64,000 nt of DNA from Deltaproteobacteria bacterium (GCA_011526105.1 WYAZ01000124.1:1-64000), one strand, 5' to 3'; shown: positions 9,604 through 20,033, numbered from the stretch's first letter. A program made the numbers and translations. The notes: generated from the sequence alone by a model not told the origin.

Positions 9604-12600
9604 ATGATTCGATTCAGGCCCCACCTGGCCTCGGCGCTTTCGTCCCTACTCATCGCCGCGATGCTCGGCGGTTCGAGCGCGGCCTTTGCCCAAGCGCCCT
9701 ACTCGGTCACGGTCTCCGACGGCAACACCTTCGTCCCGCTCGTGGGCGGGACCCAGGAACCACTCACGCCGTACGTGGGCGGAGTGGCAGCGCTCGACGA
9801 AGGCCATGCCACCATCAACCTGCCGTTTCCGATCTTCTGGTTCGGTAAGAGCTACGGCACCGCCTACGCTTTCACCAACGGCTTCGTCAGCTTCGAACTG
9901 CCGACCTTCGATGGGCAGGCGCTCGGTCCACCCTCGGTGGTCCCTTCCTTTCAAGACCGCGCCTCGGCCTTCATCGCCCCGATTTGGGCCAACCTCATCG
10001 GACGGAGCACCGGCAACCCGCGCATCAGCACCCTCACGGCGGGCGCGGCGCCCAATCGCCTGTTCGTGATCGAGTACCGAGAGTTCGAGGCCTTCAACCT
10101 GCAAGGCAACTCGGACGTGAACTTCCAGGTGCAGTTCTACGAGAACGATGGCGCGGTGCGCGTGGTGTACGGTCAGCTTCGCGGCGTGGTCGGGGCCACC
10201 GCCGCGCTCGAGAACGACGCCGGCACGCTCGGTGGCGACCTGCTTCAGACCGGCCCTGATTGCGCCGCGAACTGCGCATGTGCACCGCGAAACTGCACGG
10301 CCGGGGTTCATCTTCGGGACGGTCGGCTCGTGACCCTCACCCCTCCGGCCACCGCCGATCTCATCGGTTGGGTGCGCGGCCCCAGCGGCGCTTATCCCGG
10401 CGAGCAGTTCAACGTGAGCTATCGCGTCTCCAACGTGGGCAACACGGCCGCCGTGGCATCGAGCGCGCAGATCCGTCTCTCGGCCGACACCACCATCGAC
10501 GCGAGCGACACGCTGCTCTCGACGCGAGCCATTCCGGCGCTCGGGATTCGTACCGCCCACGAAGGCAGCGTCATGGTGACCATGCCTGCCTTGCCGGTCG
10601 GTCGTTACTACCTGGGTATCATCGTGGACTCGGCGGGCCAGGTCGCGGAAGCGACCGAGTCCAACAACGGCGCCATCGACCCGAAGGGCATCGTGACCGG
10701 ACCGGATCTCACCGCGAGCTCGGTGAGGGTGCCTCCGATCTCGGGGCCGGGTGAGACCATCGACGTGGACATCGATCTCGTGTCGATCGGTGCGCCGGTA
10801 ACCGAACTGATCAACTACGATGTCTATCTCTCGGTGGATGGCACGCTGGGGGCCGGAGACACGCTCCTCGGGTCGTTCTCTGCGACCCTGCCGAACGGCT
10901 TCGCGAGCGCCGAGCGGGTCCAGGTCACCATCCCTCTCGGCCAAACGCCGAGTCCTCCGAGCTATCGTGTGCTCGTCGCCATCGATCCGGGCGCTCTCAT
11001 CGAGGAGCTGAACGAAGCGAACAACGTGGTGGCCTCGCAGGGACCGCTCACTTTGATCCCGCCCAACGTGCTCGTGGTGTGGGATTCCATCGCGGCCGGG
11101 CCCGTTGGGTTTCATGGCGCGCCGTATCCAGTCGAACTCGAGCTCGTGAACCTGGGCGGGGCGCTCGCGGCCAACTTCTCGGTGTGCATCTATCTGTCGC
11201 CCGCGGCCAACCTCGACGTGGGCACGAACCCTCGAGAGATCTACCGAAGCCCACTCTTTACCTTGCGAAGCGGCCAGTCCGAGCGCCTTCGAGTCGAGCC
11301 GGTCGTGCCCGCGGACGTACCGCCCGGCAACTACTTCCTCGGCTTCCGCGCGGACTGCACGAACGTGCTCACTGAATCCGACGAAGCCGACAACGTGGCC
11401 TTTCGCACTCGAACGGACGGCACGCCCCTCACCACTTTGGTCCGGGCGCCCGCGCCGAACCTCGAGCCGGTCGCCTTGATGGTACCGCCCGCCTCGAGCG
11501 CGGGTGCGGGTGCTTCCGTAGCGGTGCAGGTGGCGAATGACGGCGTGCTCGACGCCGACGTGCATCTTCGCTTCGTGCTCGCTTCGGGCAGCAGCATCGA
11601 GCCCACTGATCCCGTCCTCTTCGAGACCAGCGCTCCGGTCACGGTCGTGGCCGGCGCAGAGCCGCTCTTCAGCTACGACCTCACCCTGCCGCCATCGGTA
11701 CCTTCGGGCGTCTATTGGCTCGCGGTCGTGGTTGATCCACAGGATCTCGTCGACGAGGTCTACGAAGATGATAACGAGCTCTTCGAGGGCCCGATCCCGG
11801 TCTCCGGGTCGGACCTCTTCATTCTCTCGCCTCCCCCTCCCCCCGCCGCCACCGGTTCGAGCTATGTCTATGAGTTCTTCGCCATCGGAGGCCAAGGGAG
11901 CTACGCGTGGGACCTGAGTTGGGCGCAGGGCGCCCCGGCAGGGCTGTCGTTCTCGGCCGCGACCGCGCAGATCTCCGGCACCGCCGAACCAGGCGCCATC
12001 GGCCAGTACCCGTTCCGCGTCGAGGTCAACTCGGGCACCTCGCGCTTCGCCGCGGACCAGATGCTGCGCGTCACCCCGCCGCTATTGCCTCTGACGGTGG
12101 TCTCCGGACGGCTCCCTGCGACCCTGCGTGGAGAACGCTACTCGTTGCCGCTCGTCGTGGTCGGCGGTCAGCCGCCGCATGTGTGGCGTGCACTCAACCC
12201 AACAGACCTCCCCTCGGGGCTCGCGCTCTCGACCGACGGCGTCCTCAGCGGACGGCCAAGCCGCGTCGGCGCTTGGGTGTTCGATGTGGAAGTTCGAGAC
12301 GAGATCGGGGGTCTCGCGCTCGGAACGTTCTCGATCGACGTCATCGATCCGGAGGCCAGCGTTTCGATCAGCACCGCCGACATTCCTTCGGCCAACGTGG
12401 GCGAGCCCTACGAGCTGCGCTTCCAAGTCCAGGGCGGCTCACCCAACTACCGCTGGACCTTCGATGCACCCAACATCCCCGGTCTCGATCTCATCCCCGC
12501 AGGTGCGTTGATCACCGGCACGCCCACCGTCGCCGGGGTCTATCCCATCATCGTCGAGGTGCGAGACGCTCGTGGTCTCTTCGACCGCAACGCCTACGTG

Positions 12601-13068
12601 CTCGAGGTCTTCGAGGAAGGCCAGCTCTCCATCCTCACCGGTCGAACCGCCGAGACACAGCTTCCTCCGGGCAATCTCGACGAGCCCTACCTTCGGCCGG
12701 ATGGAAGCGTCGTGCGTTTCGAGGCCGCGCGTCGAGACGGAACCTCCACCAGCGGGATCGCCTGGCTGCACGTGGGCGGCACGATCCCACCGGGTCTCGA
12801 GCTCGACACTCGAACCGGCGAACTCCAAGGTACTCCAACTGCGGCCGGAGCCTACGGCTTCCGAATCCTCGTGACTGACCCGAGCGGCGACTACGACCGG
12901 CGGACCTTCACCATCGATGTCGCCGCTCCGGTGGTCGTACCTCCCGGCACGGAGGACGGCTGCTCCTGCAACACCTCGGCGCGCTTGGCTTCGTCGCCCA
13001 ACGAGGCCCTTGGCCTCCTCTGCTTCTTGCTGCTGCTCGGTCTGAGACGCAGAGCGACGCAGAGGTGA
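9604..13068 (+). CDS. CARDB / He_PIG surface protein with MYXO-CTERM anchor
   Basis: An 1,154-aa secreted protein. ATG9604 has GGAGG 5 nt upstream and a type I signal peptide ending AFA|QA. Domains in order: a nidogen-like N-terminal region (about 30-245) with TNGFVSF and IAPIWANL motifs; four CARDB repeats (about 250-740), each ending in a motif like EATESNNG, ELNEANNV or ESDEADNV; four putative-Ig He_PIG repeats (about 745-1,110) with PAGLSFS..ISGTAEPG-type signatures; and a MYXO-CTERM tail with Cys1120-Ser-Cys1122, a hydrophobic helix and RRRATQR. By family knowledge, MYXO-CTERM tails are processed by myxosortase and leave the protein on the cell surface. Likely an adhesive fibre protein. 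A 33-nt gap precedes the next, related gene. Confidence 0.85.
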   Translation: MIRFRPHLASALSSLLIAAMLGGSSAAFAQAPYSVTVSDGNTFVPLVGGTQEPLTPYVGGVAALDEGHATINLPFPIFWFGKSYGTAYAFTNGFVSFELPTFDGQALGPPSVVPSFQDRASAFIAPIWANLIGRSTGNPRISTLTAGAAPNRLFVIEYREFEAFNLQGNSDVNFQVQFYENDGAVRVVYGQLRGVVGATAALENDAGTLGGDLLQTGPDCAANCACAPRNCTAGVHLRDGRLVTLTPPATADLIGWVRGPSGAYPGEQFNVSYRVSNVGNTAAVASSAQIRLSADTTIDASDTLLSTRAIPALGIRTAHEGSVMVTMPALPVGRYYLGIIVDSAGQVAEATESNNGAIDPKGIVTGPDLTASSVRVPPISGPGETIDVDIDLVSIGAPVTELINYDVYLSVDGTLGAGDTLLGSFSATLPNGFASAERVQVTIPLGQTPSPPSYRVLVAIDPGALIEELNEANNVVASQGPLTLIPPNVLVVWDSIAAGPVGFHGAPYPVELELVNLGGALAANFSVCIYLSPAANLDVGTNPREIYRSPLFTLRSGQSERLRVEPVVPADVPPGNYFLGFRADCTNVLTESDEADNVAFRTRTDGTPLTTLVRAPAPNLEPVALMVPPASSAGAGASVAVQVANDGVLDADVHLRFVLASGSSIEPTDPVLFETSAPVTVVAGAEPLFSYDLTLPPSVPSGVYWLAVVVDPQDLVDEVYEDDNELFEGPIPVSGSDLFILSPPPPPAATGSSYVYEFFAIGGQGSYAWDLSWAQGAPAGLSFSAATAQISGTAEPGAIGQYPFRVEVNSGTSRFAADQMLRVTPPLLPLTVVSGRLPATLRGERYSLPLVVVGGQPPHVWRALNPTDLPSGLALSTDGVLSGRPSRVGAWVFDVEVRDEIGGLALGTFSIDVIDPEASVSISTADIPSANVGEPYELRFQVQGGSPNYRWTFDAPNIPGLDLIPAGALITGTPTVAGVYPIIVEVRDARGLFDRNAYVLEVFEEGQLSILTGRTAETQLPPGNLDEPYLRPDGSVVRFEAARRDGTSTSGIAWLHVGGTIPPGLELDTRTGELQGTPTAAGAYGFRILVTDPSGDYDRRTFTIDVAAPVVVPPGTEDGCSCNTSARLASSPNEALGLLCFLLLLGLRRRATQR

Positions 13069-13101
13069 CGTAGGCGTCCCTTTTGGGCATGGTCTCTCCG
13101 T

Positions 13102-16100
13102 ATGGGATGCGGAGGGGGATTGATCCGGCTCGAGCATCTCGCGCTCGGGTTCGGTTTGCTCCTGGCCGCTCCTGCGCTCGCCCAAGTCCCCTACAGCTCC
13201 ACCTCTCAGGCGGCACCCTACATCCCGCTCTCCGGGGGCCAGAACGTGGCCTTGGTCTTCGACCAAGACGACGGGCACGCCCTGCTTCCGCTCGGCTTCG
13301 ACTTCAATCACTACGGTGCCGTTTACAGCTACGTGAATGTGAGCGTGAACGGGGCCCTCAACTTCGTGACCGCGTGCGCGCTGGGCTGCGGGTTCGATGA
13401 GGTCTGCTCCGCGGCCTCCGTATGCACACGCGCGCCGCTCGAACCTTACCCATACAACCCGCCCGGGCTGCCCTCGGCTCAGGCGCCGAACCGCGTGGTG
13501 GCCGCGTTCTGGGACGACCTCGTGTTCGACACTTCGAGCGCGCCCTTCTCGGGCATGCGCTACGCCACCTTGGGGGTGGCCCCCAACCGACGCTTCGTGG
13601 TGGAGTGGAGCAGTCTACGGCGCTTCGTCTCGAATGGTCCGGGCACCTCTCACGCGAGCTTTCAGATCGAGCTTCACGAGACCACCGACCACATCATCAT
13701 CCACTACGGTCCGGTGGCTCCCGGGACGGGGAACTGGTCAGGCTTCGTCGGACTCGAGAACGCCACCGGCACGGAAGCGCACTCGCCGCTCTCTTGTGGC
13801 GCGGTCGCCCCGGGCTGCGATTTCGCCGCGCTCACGAGCCTCGTGAACCGGCGCTACGAGATCTTCGTCCCCGATCTGCCGGAGCTCGCCGCCACTCTCG
13901 CCCCGCCGACCGGCGCGATGCCCGGCGCAAGCTTCACGCTTCCGATCGAACTCGCGAACGTGGGTCGGCAAGACGTACTCGGGTCTTTCGATGTCGAGGC
14001 CTACCTCTCCACGGACCTGAGCATCGGGACCAACGACGTCTATCTCGGGCGCGTGCGCATCGAGTCGGGGCTCCTGGTGGGGGCTCCGATCACGAGCTCC
14101 ATCGCCGCCACCGTGCCGGCGAACTTGCCCATCGGTGTGTATCGCCTCGGTCTGGTGCTCGACGTCACAGATGAGGTCATCGAGGGCAACGAGAACAACA
14201 ACGGCATCCTCCACAGCCAGACGTTCCTCGTGGGCGCGGAACTCTCCATGCGCTTCGCCTCGGTGACGCCGATGGGGCCGGGCGAGACGCATCCGATCTC
14301 GATCTTCTTGCTCAACTCTGGCGCCGCCCAGACGAACGTCAGCTACGCCATCTACCTGTCCACCGACCGCGTGCTCGACGCTCAGGACTCGCTGCTTGCG
14401 GCCGGTTCGCGCCCCGTCGACTCGGTGCCCGAGACCGAGATCCTGCTCGATGTTCAAGTGCCCCTCACACCGTCGGGTCGCTACTACCTCATCGGCGAAG
14501 TCGATGAGCCTGGCGTCATCCCGGAGATCGACGAGACCAACAACCGCGTGGTCTCGACGTCCTTCTTGATCGGCCCGGACTTCCGGATCTCCGCAGAAGG
14601 CCCCGCCAACGTCGGGGCCGACTCGACGGACACGTTTCAGATCGCGGTGCGTAACGACGGCTCTTCTGCTCCGCCCGTTGTTTGGCAGCTCTACCTGGCT
14701 CGATCGCCCACTCGCTCCCCGAGCGATGTCCTCATCTACCAAGGAACGGCCGACACCACCGGCGTCCAGGGCTTGAACCTCACCGTCAGCGCCACCATCC
14801 CGCCTCAGGCGCTCGGGAGCTACTTTCTCGTCGCGGTTGTCGACCCCTCTGATCTCGTCGATGAAGTCGATGAGAATAACAACACGTCGGCGTTTGCGCC
14901 CACCGTCGTGGTGGAGGGTCCCGACATCGAGGCCAGCCTGATTCGAGGAGACTCGGCGGCTTTCTCTGGCCAAGCCTACGCGGTCGAGGTCGAGCTCAGG
15001 AACCGTGGCCGAGCGCGGGCCACGAACTTCTACTACTCGATCCATCTCTCCACGAACCGGCTCATCACCTTCAACGACCCCCTGCTTGCCGAGATCGGAC
15101 CGGTGAGTCTTGCCTCGGGCGAGGTCATACAGAGGCGGTGGGTGGTCGAGATCCCATCGGGTCTGGCGCGCGGTCCCTATGTACTCGGGCTCATTGCCGA
15201 CTGGACCACGCTCGTGGCGGAGGGGGATGAGACCAACAACGTGGCGGTCTTTCCTCCCATGGACGGCTTCGTCTCCGTTCGCGATGCGGCGCCGGACTTC
15301 GCCGCACTTCGCGTCCTCGGACCCCGCGCCGTGGCTGCGGGGGAGCTGTTCCCGGCCTCGAGGGTGCTCGAGAACCGCGGAAACGCACCGGGCTTGCTCC
15401 GCTACGAGGTCCACCTTTCGCGCAGCCCATCGCTCGATCTCAATAGCCGACTGTTGACCTCGGGCTCGGTGAGTCTCGGTGCGCTCGAGCAGCTCTCGGG
15501 GGTCGACACGGTGCGCGCGCCTTCGGGTCTAGAGCCTGCGCAGTACTACCTCGTTTACGTCCTCGACCCGCTCGGCGAGGTCGACGAGCTCGACGAGTCG
15601 AACAACCGCCGGGCCTCCGATGGTGCCATCACGCTCGAACCGGGGCCACTTCAGATCTCGAGCGGCCAGTTGCCGGTGGCCACGCAGCTTCGTCCCTACG
15701 AGGTTGGTCTCGGGGCTCGAGGTGGCAGCGGGCGGTACGCTTGGGCGTCGACGGGAGGCGCACTGCCGGCCGGGCTCACGCTCGATGGACCCAGCGGGAT
15801 CATCCGCGGCGTGCCCGAGTCGCTCGGTGTCTTTGCCGTTCGCTTCGAGGTGCGCGACGGCACGAGCGTGGCCGAACGCGACTTCTCGCTCGTGGTGGCC
15901 GAACCCACGAGCGAGCTCATCCTCGCGACGCGGAGTCTGCCGCCGCTTTTCCTCGGTCGCTCCGCTCGCGTTCCGCTGTTGGCACTGGGGGGAGTGCCTC
16001 CGCTTCGCTTCTCGGTCGACCCTGCGCTCCCGACCGAGCTTCAGCTCTCGGAGGAGGGTGTCCTCTTCGGCACCCCAGGGGCGCGCCACGAAGAGCTCTT

Positions 16101-19100
16101 TGCGTTTCAGGTTCGCGACGCTGCGGGCGCGGTCTCGACTCGACTCATGCCGCTGCATGTGTTGCTGGTGGCCGAGTCGTTGCGCTTCGACGTGGTGCCT
16201 CTACCGGACGGGTTGCTCGGACAGACCTACGAGGCGCCGCTCGTGGCCCAGTCCGGGGCTCCGCCCTATACCTTTGAGCTCGTAGGCGGCGCACTGCCGG
16301 CCGGTCTGGAGCTCGCAGGCGGGGTGCTGCGAGGGGTGCCGACCCAGGTCGAGGTCGCGAGCTTCCGTCTGCTCGTTCGAGACGCGCGCCACGATCAGGC
16401 GTCCGCGATCTTCGTCGTAGAGATTGAGGCCAGCGGACAGATCGGCTTCCTGACCACTGCGCTCCCTCTGGCTCGTGTGGGTGAGAGCTACCTCGAGGCC
16501 GACGACCGCGCCGTTCGCGTGCGTGCGCTCTCGAGTACCGGCAGCGGGACGGTTTCGTTCTCGCTTGCGGCGGGTGCGCTTCCGTCTGGGCTCTCACTCG
16601 AGCAGACCGGCCGTATCCTCGGCACCCCCGAGCGTCCGGGGGTCTTCAGCTTCGCGGCGCGGGCGGCGGACGAGACCGGCACGACTGCGGTGCGCGCATT
16701 CGGCTTGGTCGTCGACGACGACGAACGGGGTGCTATGGAGGATGGGGATGGTGGCTGCGGTTGCACCACCCAGACCCATTCCTCCTCCGCGCCTCTTCTG
16801 TGGCTGCTCCTCCTGCTCGGGCTCTTCGCTCGACGGCCTCGGCCGCGGGCGTGGATGATCATGGCCATGGTGGCGTGGCCGAGCCTCGCTTCGGCGCAGC
16901 ACGGCTACGTCTTCGAGGATGGACCCGCGCCCTATCAGAGTCGAGTCGGGGGCACGGTGCTGAGCTTTTCCGACGACGACGACGGTCAGACCACGGTCTC
17001 CTTGCCCTTCTCGTTTTGGCTCTTCGACCGCGTGCACTCCGAGCTCACCATCAGCACGAACGGGTACGTGACCTTCGAGGGCTCGGGCCTCGCTTATTCC
17101 AACGACGACATCCCCCACCCACGCGCGCCAAACGCCATTGTGGCCCCTTTTTGGGATGACCTGGTGGTGGCACCCGGCTCGGTGAGCTTGCACGTCGAGG
17201 GTCGCGCGCCAGCCCGGAGCGTGGTGATTCAGTACGCGTCGCTTCGTCGCTTCCGGAGCTTCGGGGCCTCATTCTCGATGCAACTTCACTTGCACGAAGG
17301 GCTCGCCGGTCGAATCGGCGTTCACTTCGGGCCCCCGTTTGGCGTGACTCTGAGCGAGCCCTTCTCCGCTTCCATCGGTCTCGAAAGCGCCGACGGCTTG
17401 GCGGGGGTGGTGCTGCGCGGCTGTACGCCTTTCTGTGGGGCACAAGACCTCCTCGACCTCGCCGAACGGCGGTTCGAGGGTCACGGACGCGGCGCTTCGG
17501 ACGTCTTGGCGGTCTCCATCGATCCACCGTCGCGGGTCGTGGTGGGCATGCCTTTTGTCGTCCCGATCGCGATGCGCTCCGAGCATCAGAACCCCCTGGG
17601 TCCGTTTCGATATCGTGTGCACCTCGTGGCGCCCTTCGAGCTTCAGCCGAATCGAGTGGTGTACGAGGGCACCATAGCGCTCGGGAGCTACGAGCGGCTC
17701 GAGTTGAGCCCGAGCATCGTCCTGACGAGCTCGGTGGGCCCGGGCCGCTATCGACTCGTGCTCGAACTCGACCCGCTCCTCGAACTCAACGAGGTGGATC
17801 GGTCGAACAACGTCCTGTGGTCCGAGGCCGAGCTCGAGCTCGTGCCTCCGGAGCCCGATCTGGTGGCGCTCGACGTGCAGTCTGTCAACGCCACCCTTCG
17901 TCCGGGTGACCCGGTCGTCGTCCTTGCCCGAGCGCAGAATCGAGGTTCACTCTCGGCGCCCGCCGAGTGGATGGTGGTGTTGTCCACCAACCGAATCATC
18001 TCGGCGGAGGACCGCGTGCTCGCTCGAGGAAACGTCGCGCTCGAGCCGGGGCAGACCTCGACCATCACGGTCAGCAGCTCGATTCCGCTCGGCACACCCG
18101 GCGGGCACTACTTCCTCGGGTTGGCGCTCGATCCCGACGAGGCGCTCGTCGAGGAGAACGAACAGAACAACCGCCGAGCTTCGGACGGCAGCTTGATCGT
18201 GAACGCAGGCGGGCTGCAGATCCCCACCACGGTGCTGCCGGGTGCATTCCTAGGCCGCGACTACTTCGGCTTCTTGGCCGCCGTCGGCGGCGACGGGCAG
18301 TACAGCTGGAGTCTCTCTTCGGGCGCTCTGCCTTCGGGGCTCTCGCTCCTGGCTTCGACGGGCGAGATCCGTGGGCGCGCCGAGGCGACGGGACGCTTCG
18401 AGTTTGAGGTCCAGGTCGCGAGCGGAGGCACCACCGCGCTACGTGCGCTCTTCATCGACGTGGCGCAGTCGAGCGGCGATCTGGCGATCGTGACCCGAAA
18501 CTTCCCGGTGGGTGTCGTCGGTCAAGTCTATCCCGACCCCGAGCGTGGGCCCTCGCAGATTGAAGTGACGGGTGCCCGAGGTGAGGTGAGCTTCCGCCTT
18601 TCAGATTCGGCTCCCGCCGGCCTGGAACTCTCGGGCGCGGGTGAGCTCAGAGGCACGCCGCGCGAAGTGGGTGACTACGGACTCGACGTCATCGTGCGCG
18701 ACGAGCTCTCCGAGGCCTCGCGGCGCATCCCGCTGACCGTGGTGGAGCCAGGTCGTCTGGCGCTGATCGCTCGCGTCCTTCCTGCAGCGCGATTGAACAC
18801 GAGTTATCGAGCGCCGCTCGAGGTCTTCGGGACCATCGCCGGCTCCACGCTCAGCTTCTCGATCCTTGGCGGACCCACGATGTTGCCGCCGGGAATCGTG
18901 CTGACCCCGGAGGGTCTCCTGGTCGGCGTGCCAGAGCGCATCGGCGAATGGAACTTCGTGGCCGAGGTCTACGAGCGGGCGCCGACCACCACGGACTTCG
19001 ACTCCAGCCTGCTGTATCTCGAGGTGCATCCGGACGACGGCTTCGCCATCACACCGAGCACTCTGCCGGAGGCGCGGGTGGGCCGAGCCTATGAGGTGCG

Positions 19101-19455
19101 TCTGTCTGCGGTCGGCGGGCGGGCGCCTTATGCATGGCGCCTCGCGGGCGAAGGGCAGCTCCCGACCGGCCTGCGTCTCAACGTCGATCAGGCAGGCGCA
19201 GAGGAGTCACTCGTCCTCGAAGGCACACCCAGTTCCGTGCCTGCTACCCCGGGCGGGGTCTTTGCCTTTCTGCTCGAGGTCACCGACGCCCAAGGTCGTC
19301 GCACCGAACAGCCCCTCTCGCTTCGCGTGCTCGGCGCCGACGAGGGTCTGACCCCGGAGGCCGGGGGTTGTGGTTGCGGCACAACCCCCGGCACACCGGG
19401 ATGGGGCTCTCTTCTTCTCTGTCTTGCGCTTTGGCTCATTCGCCGTCGCGCTTAG
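13102..19455 (+). CDS. Tandem-fused double surface protein (two signal peptides, two MYXO-CTERM tails)
   Basis: A 2,117-aa reading frame holding two full pre-proteins. Unit 1: signal peptide ending ALA|QV, nidogen-like domain, five CARDB repeats (about 259-846), four He_PIG repeats (about 850-1,206), and a MYXO-CTERM tail (Cys1219-Gly-Cys1221, hydrophobic helix, RRPRPR). Without a stop, unit 2 begins: Met1252, a new signal peptide ending LASA|QHG at 1265, nidogen-like domain with APFWDD, two CARDB repeats, four He_PIG repeats, and a second tail (Cys2090/Cys2092, IRRRA). Codon 1251, directly before Met1252, is TGG, one base from TGA. Start: ATG13102 or, better placed after GGAGG (13111-13115), TTG13120. 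It probably shares a transcript with the 9604 gene. The last 4 nt overlap the convergent GNAT gene. Confidence 0.85.
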   Translation: MGCGGGLIRLEHLALGFGLLLAAPALAQVPYSSTSQAAPYIPLSGGQNVALVFDQDDGHALLPLGFDFNHYGAVYSYVNVSVNGALNFVTACALGCGFDEVCSAASVCTRAPLEPYPYNPPGLPSAQAPNRVVAAFWDDLVFDTSSAPFSGMRYATLGVAPNRRFVVEWSSLRRFVSNGPGTSHASFQIELHETTDHIIIHYGPVAPGTGNWSGFVGLENATGTEAHSPLSCGAVAPGCDFAALTSLVNRRYEIFVPDLPELAATLAPPTGAMPGASFTLPIELANVGRQDVLGSFDVEAYLSTDLSIGTNDVYLGRVRIESGLLVGAPITSSIAATVPANLPIGVYRLGLVLDVTDEVIEGNENNNGILHSQTFLVGAELSMRFASVTPMGPGETHPISIFLLNSGAAQTNVSYAIYLSTDRVLDAQDSLLAAGSRPVDSVPETEILLDVQVPLTPSGRYYLIGEVDEPGVIPEIDETNNRVVSTSFLIGPDFRISAEGPANVGADSTDTFQIAVRNDGSSAPPVVWQLYLARSPTRSPSDVLIYQGTADTTGVQGLNLTVSATIPPQALGSYFLVAVVDPSDLVDEVDENNNTSAFAPTVVVEGPDIEASLIRGDSAAFSGQAYAVEVELRNRGRARATNFYYSIHLSTNRLITFNDPLLAEIGPVSLASGEVIQRRWVVEIPSGLARGPYVLGLIADWTTLVAEGDETNNVAVFPPMDGFVSVRDAAPDFAALRVLGPRAVAAGELFPASRVLENRGNAPGLLRYEVHLSRSPSLDLNSRLLTSGSVSLGALEQLSGVDTVRAPSGLEPAQYYLVYVLDPLGEVDELDESNNRRASDGAITLEPGPLQISSGQLPVATQLRPYEVGLGARGGSGRYAWASTGGALPAGLTLDGPSGIIRGVPESLGVFAVRFEVRDGTSVAERDFSLVVAEPTSELILATRSLPPLFLGRSARVPLLALGGVPPLRFSVDPALPTELQLSEEGVLFGTPGARHEELFAFQVRDAAGAVSTRLMPLHVLLVAESLRFDVVPLPDGLLGQTYEAPLVAQSGAPPYTFELVGGALPAGLELAGGVLRGVPTQVEVASFRLLVRDARHDQASAIFVVEIEASGQIGFLTTALPLARVGESYLEADDRAVRVRALSSTGSGTVSFSLAAGALPSGLSLEQTGRILGTPERPGVFSFAARAADETGTTAVRAFGLVVDDDERGAMEDGDGGCGCTTQTHSSSAPLLWLLLLLGLFARRPRPRAWMIMAMVAWPSLASAQHGYVFEDGPAPYQSRVGGTVLSFSDDDDGQTTVSLPFSFWLFDRVHSELTISTNGYVTFEGSGLAYSNDDIPHPRAPNAIVAPFWDDLVVAPGSVSLHVEGRAPARSVVIQYASLRRFRSFGASFSMQLHLHEGLAGRIGVHFGPPFGVTLSEPFSASIGLESADGLAGVVLRGCTPFCGAQDLLDLAERRFEGHGRGASDVLAVSIDPPSRVVVGMPFVVPIAMRSEHQNPLGPFRYRVHLVAPFELQPNRVVYEGTIALGSYERLELSPSIVLTSSVGPGRYRLVLELDPLLELNEVDRSNNVLWSEAELELVPPEPDLVALDVQSVNATLRPGDPVVVLARAQNRGSLSAPAEWMVVLSTNRIISAEDRVLARGNVALEPGQTSTITVSSSIPLGTPGGHYFLGLALDPDEALVEENEQNNRRASDGSLIVNAGGLQIPTTVLPGAFLGRDYFGFLAAVGGDGQYSWSLSSGALPSGLSLLASTGEIRGRAEATGRFEFEVQVASGGTTALRALFIDVAQSSGDLAIVTRNFPVGVVGQVYPDPERGPSQIEVTGARGEVSFRLSDSAPAGLELSGAGELRGTPREVGDYGLDVIVRDELSEASRRIPLTVVEPGRLALIARVLPAARLNTSYRAPLEVFGTIAGSTLSFSILGGPTMLPPGIVLTPEGLLVGVPERIGEWNFVAEVYERAPTTTDFDSSLLYLEVHPDDGFAITPSTLPEARVGRAYEVRLSAVGGRAPYAWRLAGEGQLPTGLRLNVDQAGAEESLVLEGTPSSVPATPGGVFAFLLEVTDAQGRRTEQPLSLRVLGADEGLTPEAGGCGCGTTPGTPGWGSLLLCLALWLIRRRA

Positions 19456-20030
19456 GCGGATAACAGGGCTGTGGTCTCGAGCATGACAAAAGGTGGGTCT
19501 TCCGCTTCGGCTTCGACGCAGCCTCGGCGCTTGGCCCAGAGCTCGGGCGTGATCGCGAAGAGGTCCACCCAGAGGCCTTCATCGTTCCGAAAGCCACAGT
19601 GCCTTCGGTAGCCGAGCTTCTTCACGAGGGCCGCCGATGCAAGGTTGTCTCGCAGGACCAGGAGTCCCGCGCGTTCGATGCGGAGATGGTCGAACAAGTA
19701 GTGTCCGATCGCGTCGGCCATGTCCTTCGCGAGACCCGAGCCTCGGTTCTTGGGGTTCGGGATGGCGAGCCCGATCTCCCAGTGGTCGCGATCGAGCTTG
19801 GGTGGAAACACGATCACGAAGCCAACGCGCCTGTGATCCCTCGATCGATGGGCGATGCCGACGACGACATTGCCCGCGTCGTAGCGCCTTCGAGTCGATG
19901 CGCCGCTCGGACTGGTGTATCCGAACATCCGCCAGATCTCTTCTTCATCGAACTGGCCGAACACCCACTCGAGCTCCGTCCGTGTCGGTGGCATGAGCTC
20001 GATGGAAGCGCGCTGGATACCGTACTCCAT
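19452..20030 (-). CDS. GNAT-family N-acetyltransferase (RimJ/RimL-like)
   Basis: A 192-aa GNAT protein. The acetyl-CoA pyrophosphate loop reads NRGSGLA at about 95-101, preceded by the beta-4 strand WEIGLAIPNP and followed by FDHLRIERAGLLVLRDNLAS and ALVKKLGY, the usual GNAT order. These enzymes transfer acetyl groups to amines; RimJ/RimL relatives act on protein N-termini, small molecules or antibiotics, and the substrate here is unknown. It is the last gene of a three-gene operon: its ATG is 3 nt after the upstream stop. Its stop interlocks with that of the convergent surface-protein gene. Confidence 0.85.
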   Translation of the reverse strand: MEYGIQRASIELMPPTRTELEWVFGQFDEEEIWRMFGYTSPSGASTRRRYDAGNVVVGIAHRSRDHRRVGFVIVFPPKLDRDHWEIGLAIPNPKNRGSGLAKDMADAIGHYLFDHLRIERAGLLVLRDNLASAALVKKLGYRRHCGFRNDEGLWVDLFAITPELWAKRRGCVEAEAEDPPFVMLETTALLSA

Positions 20031-20033
20031 GGC

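Noticed and set aside
9646-11895. 749-aa reverse-strand frame inside the CARDB/He_PIG gene
   Set aside because: Low-complexity shadow of repeat-rich coding DNA. The forward strand has signal peptide, repeats and anchor.
13738-15414. 558-aa reverse-strand frame inside the fused surface gene
   Set aside because: Same shadow effect; no ribosome-binding site, no recognisable fold.
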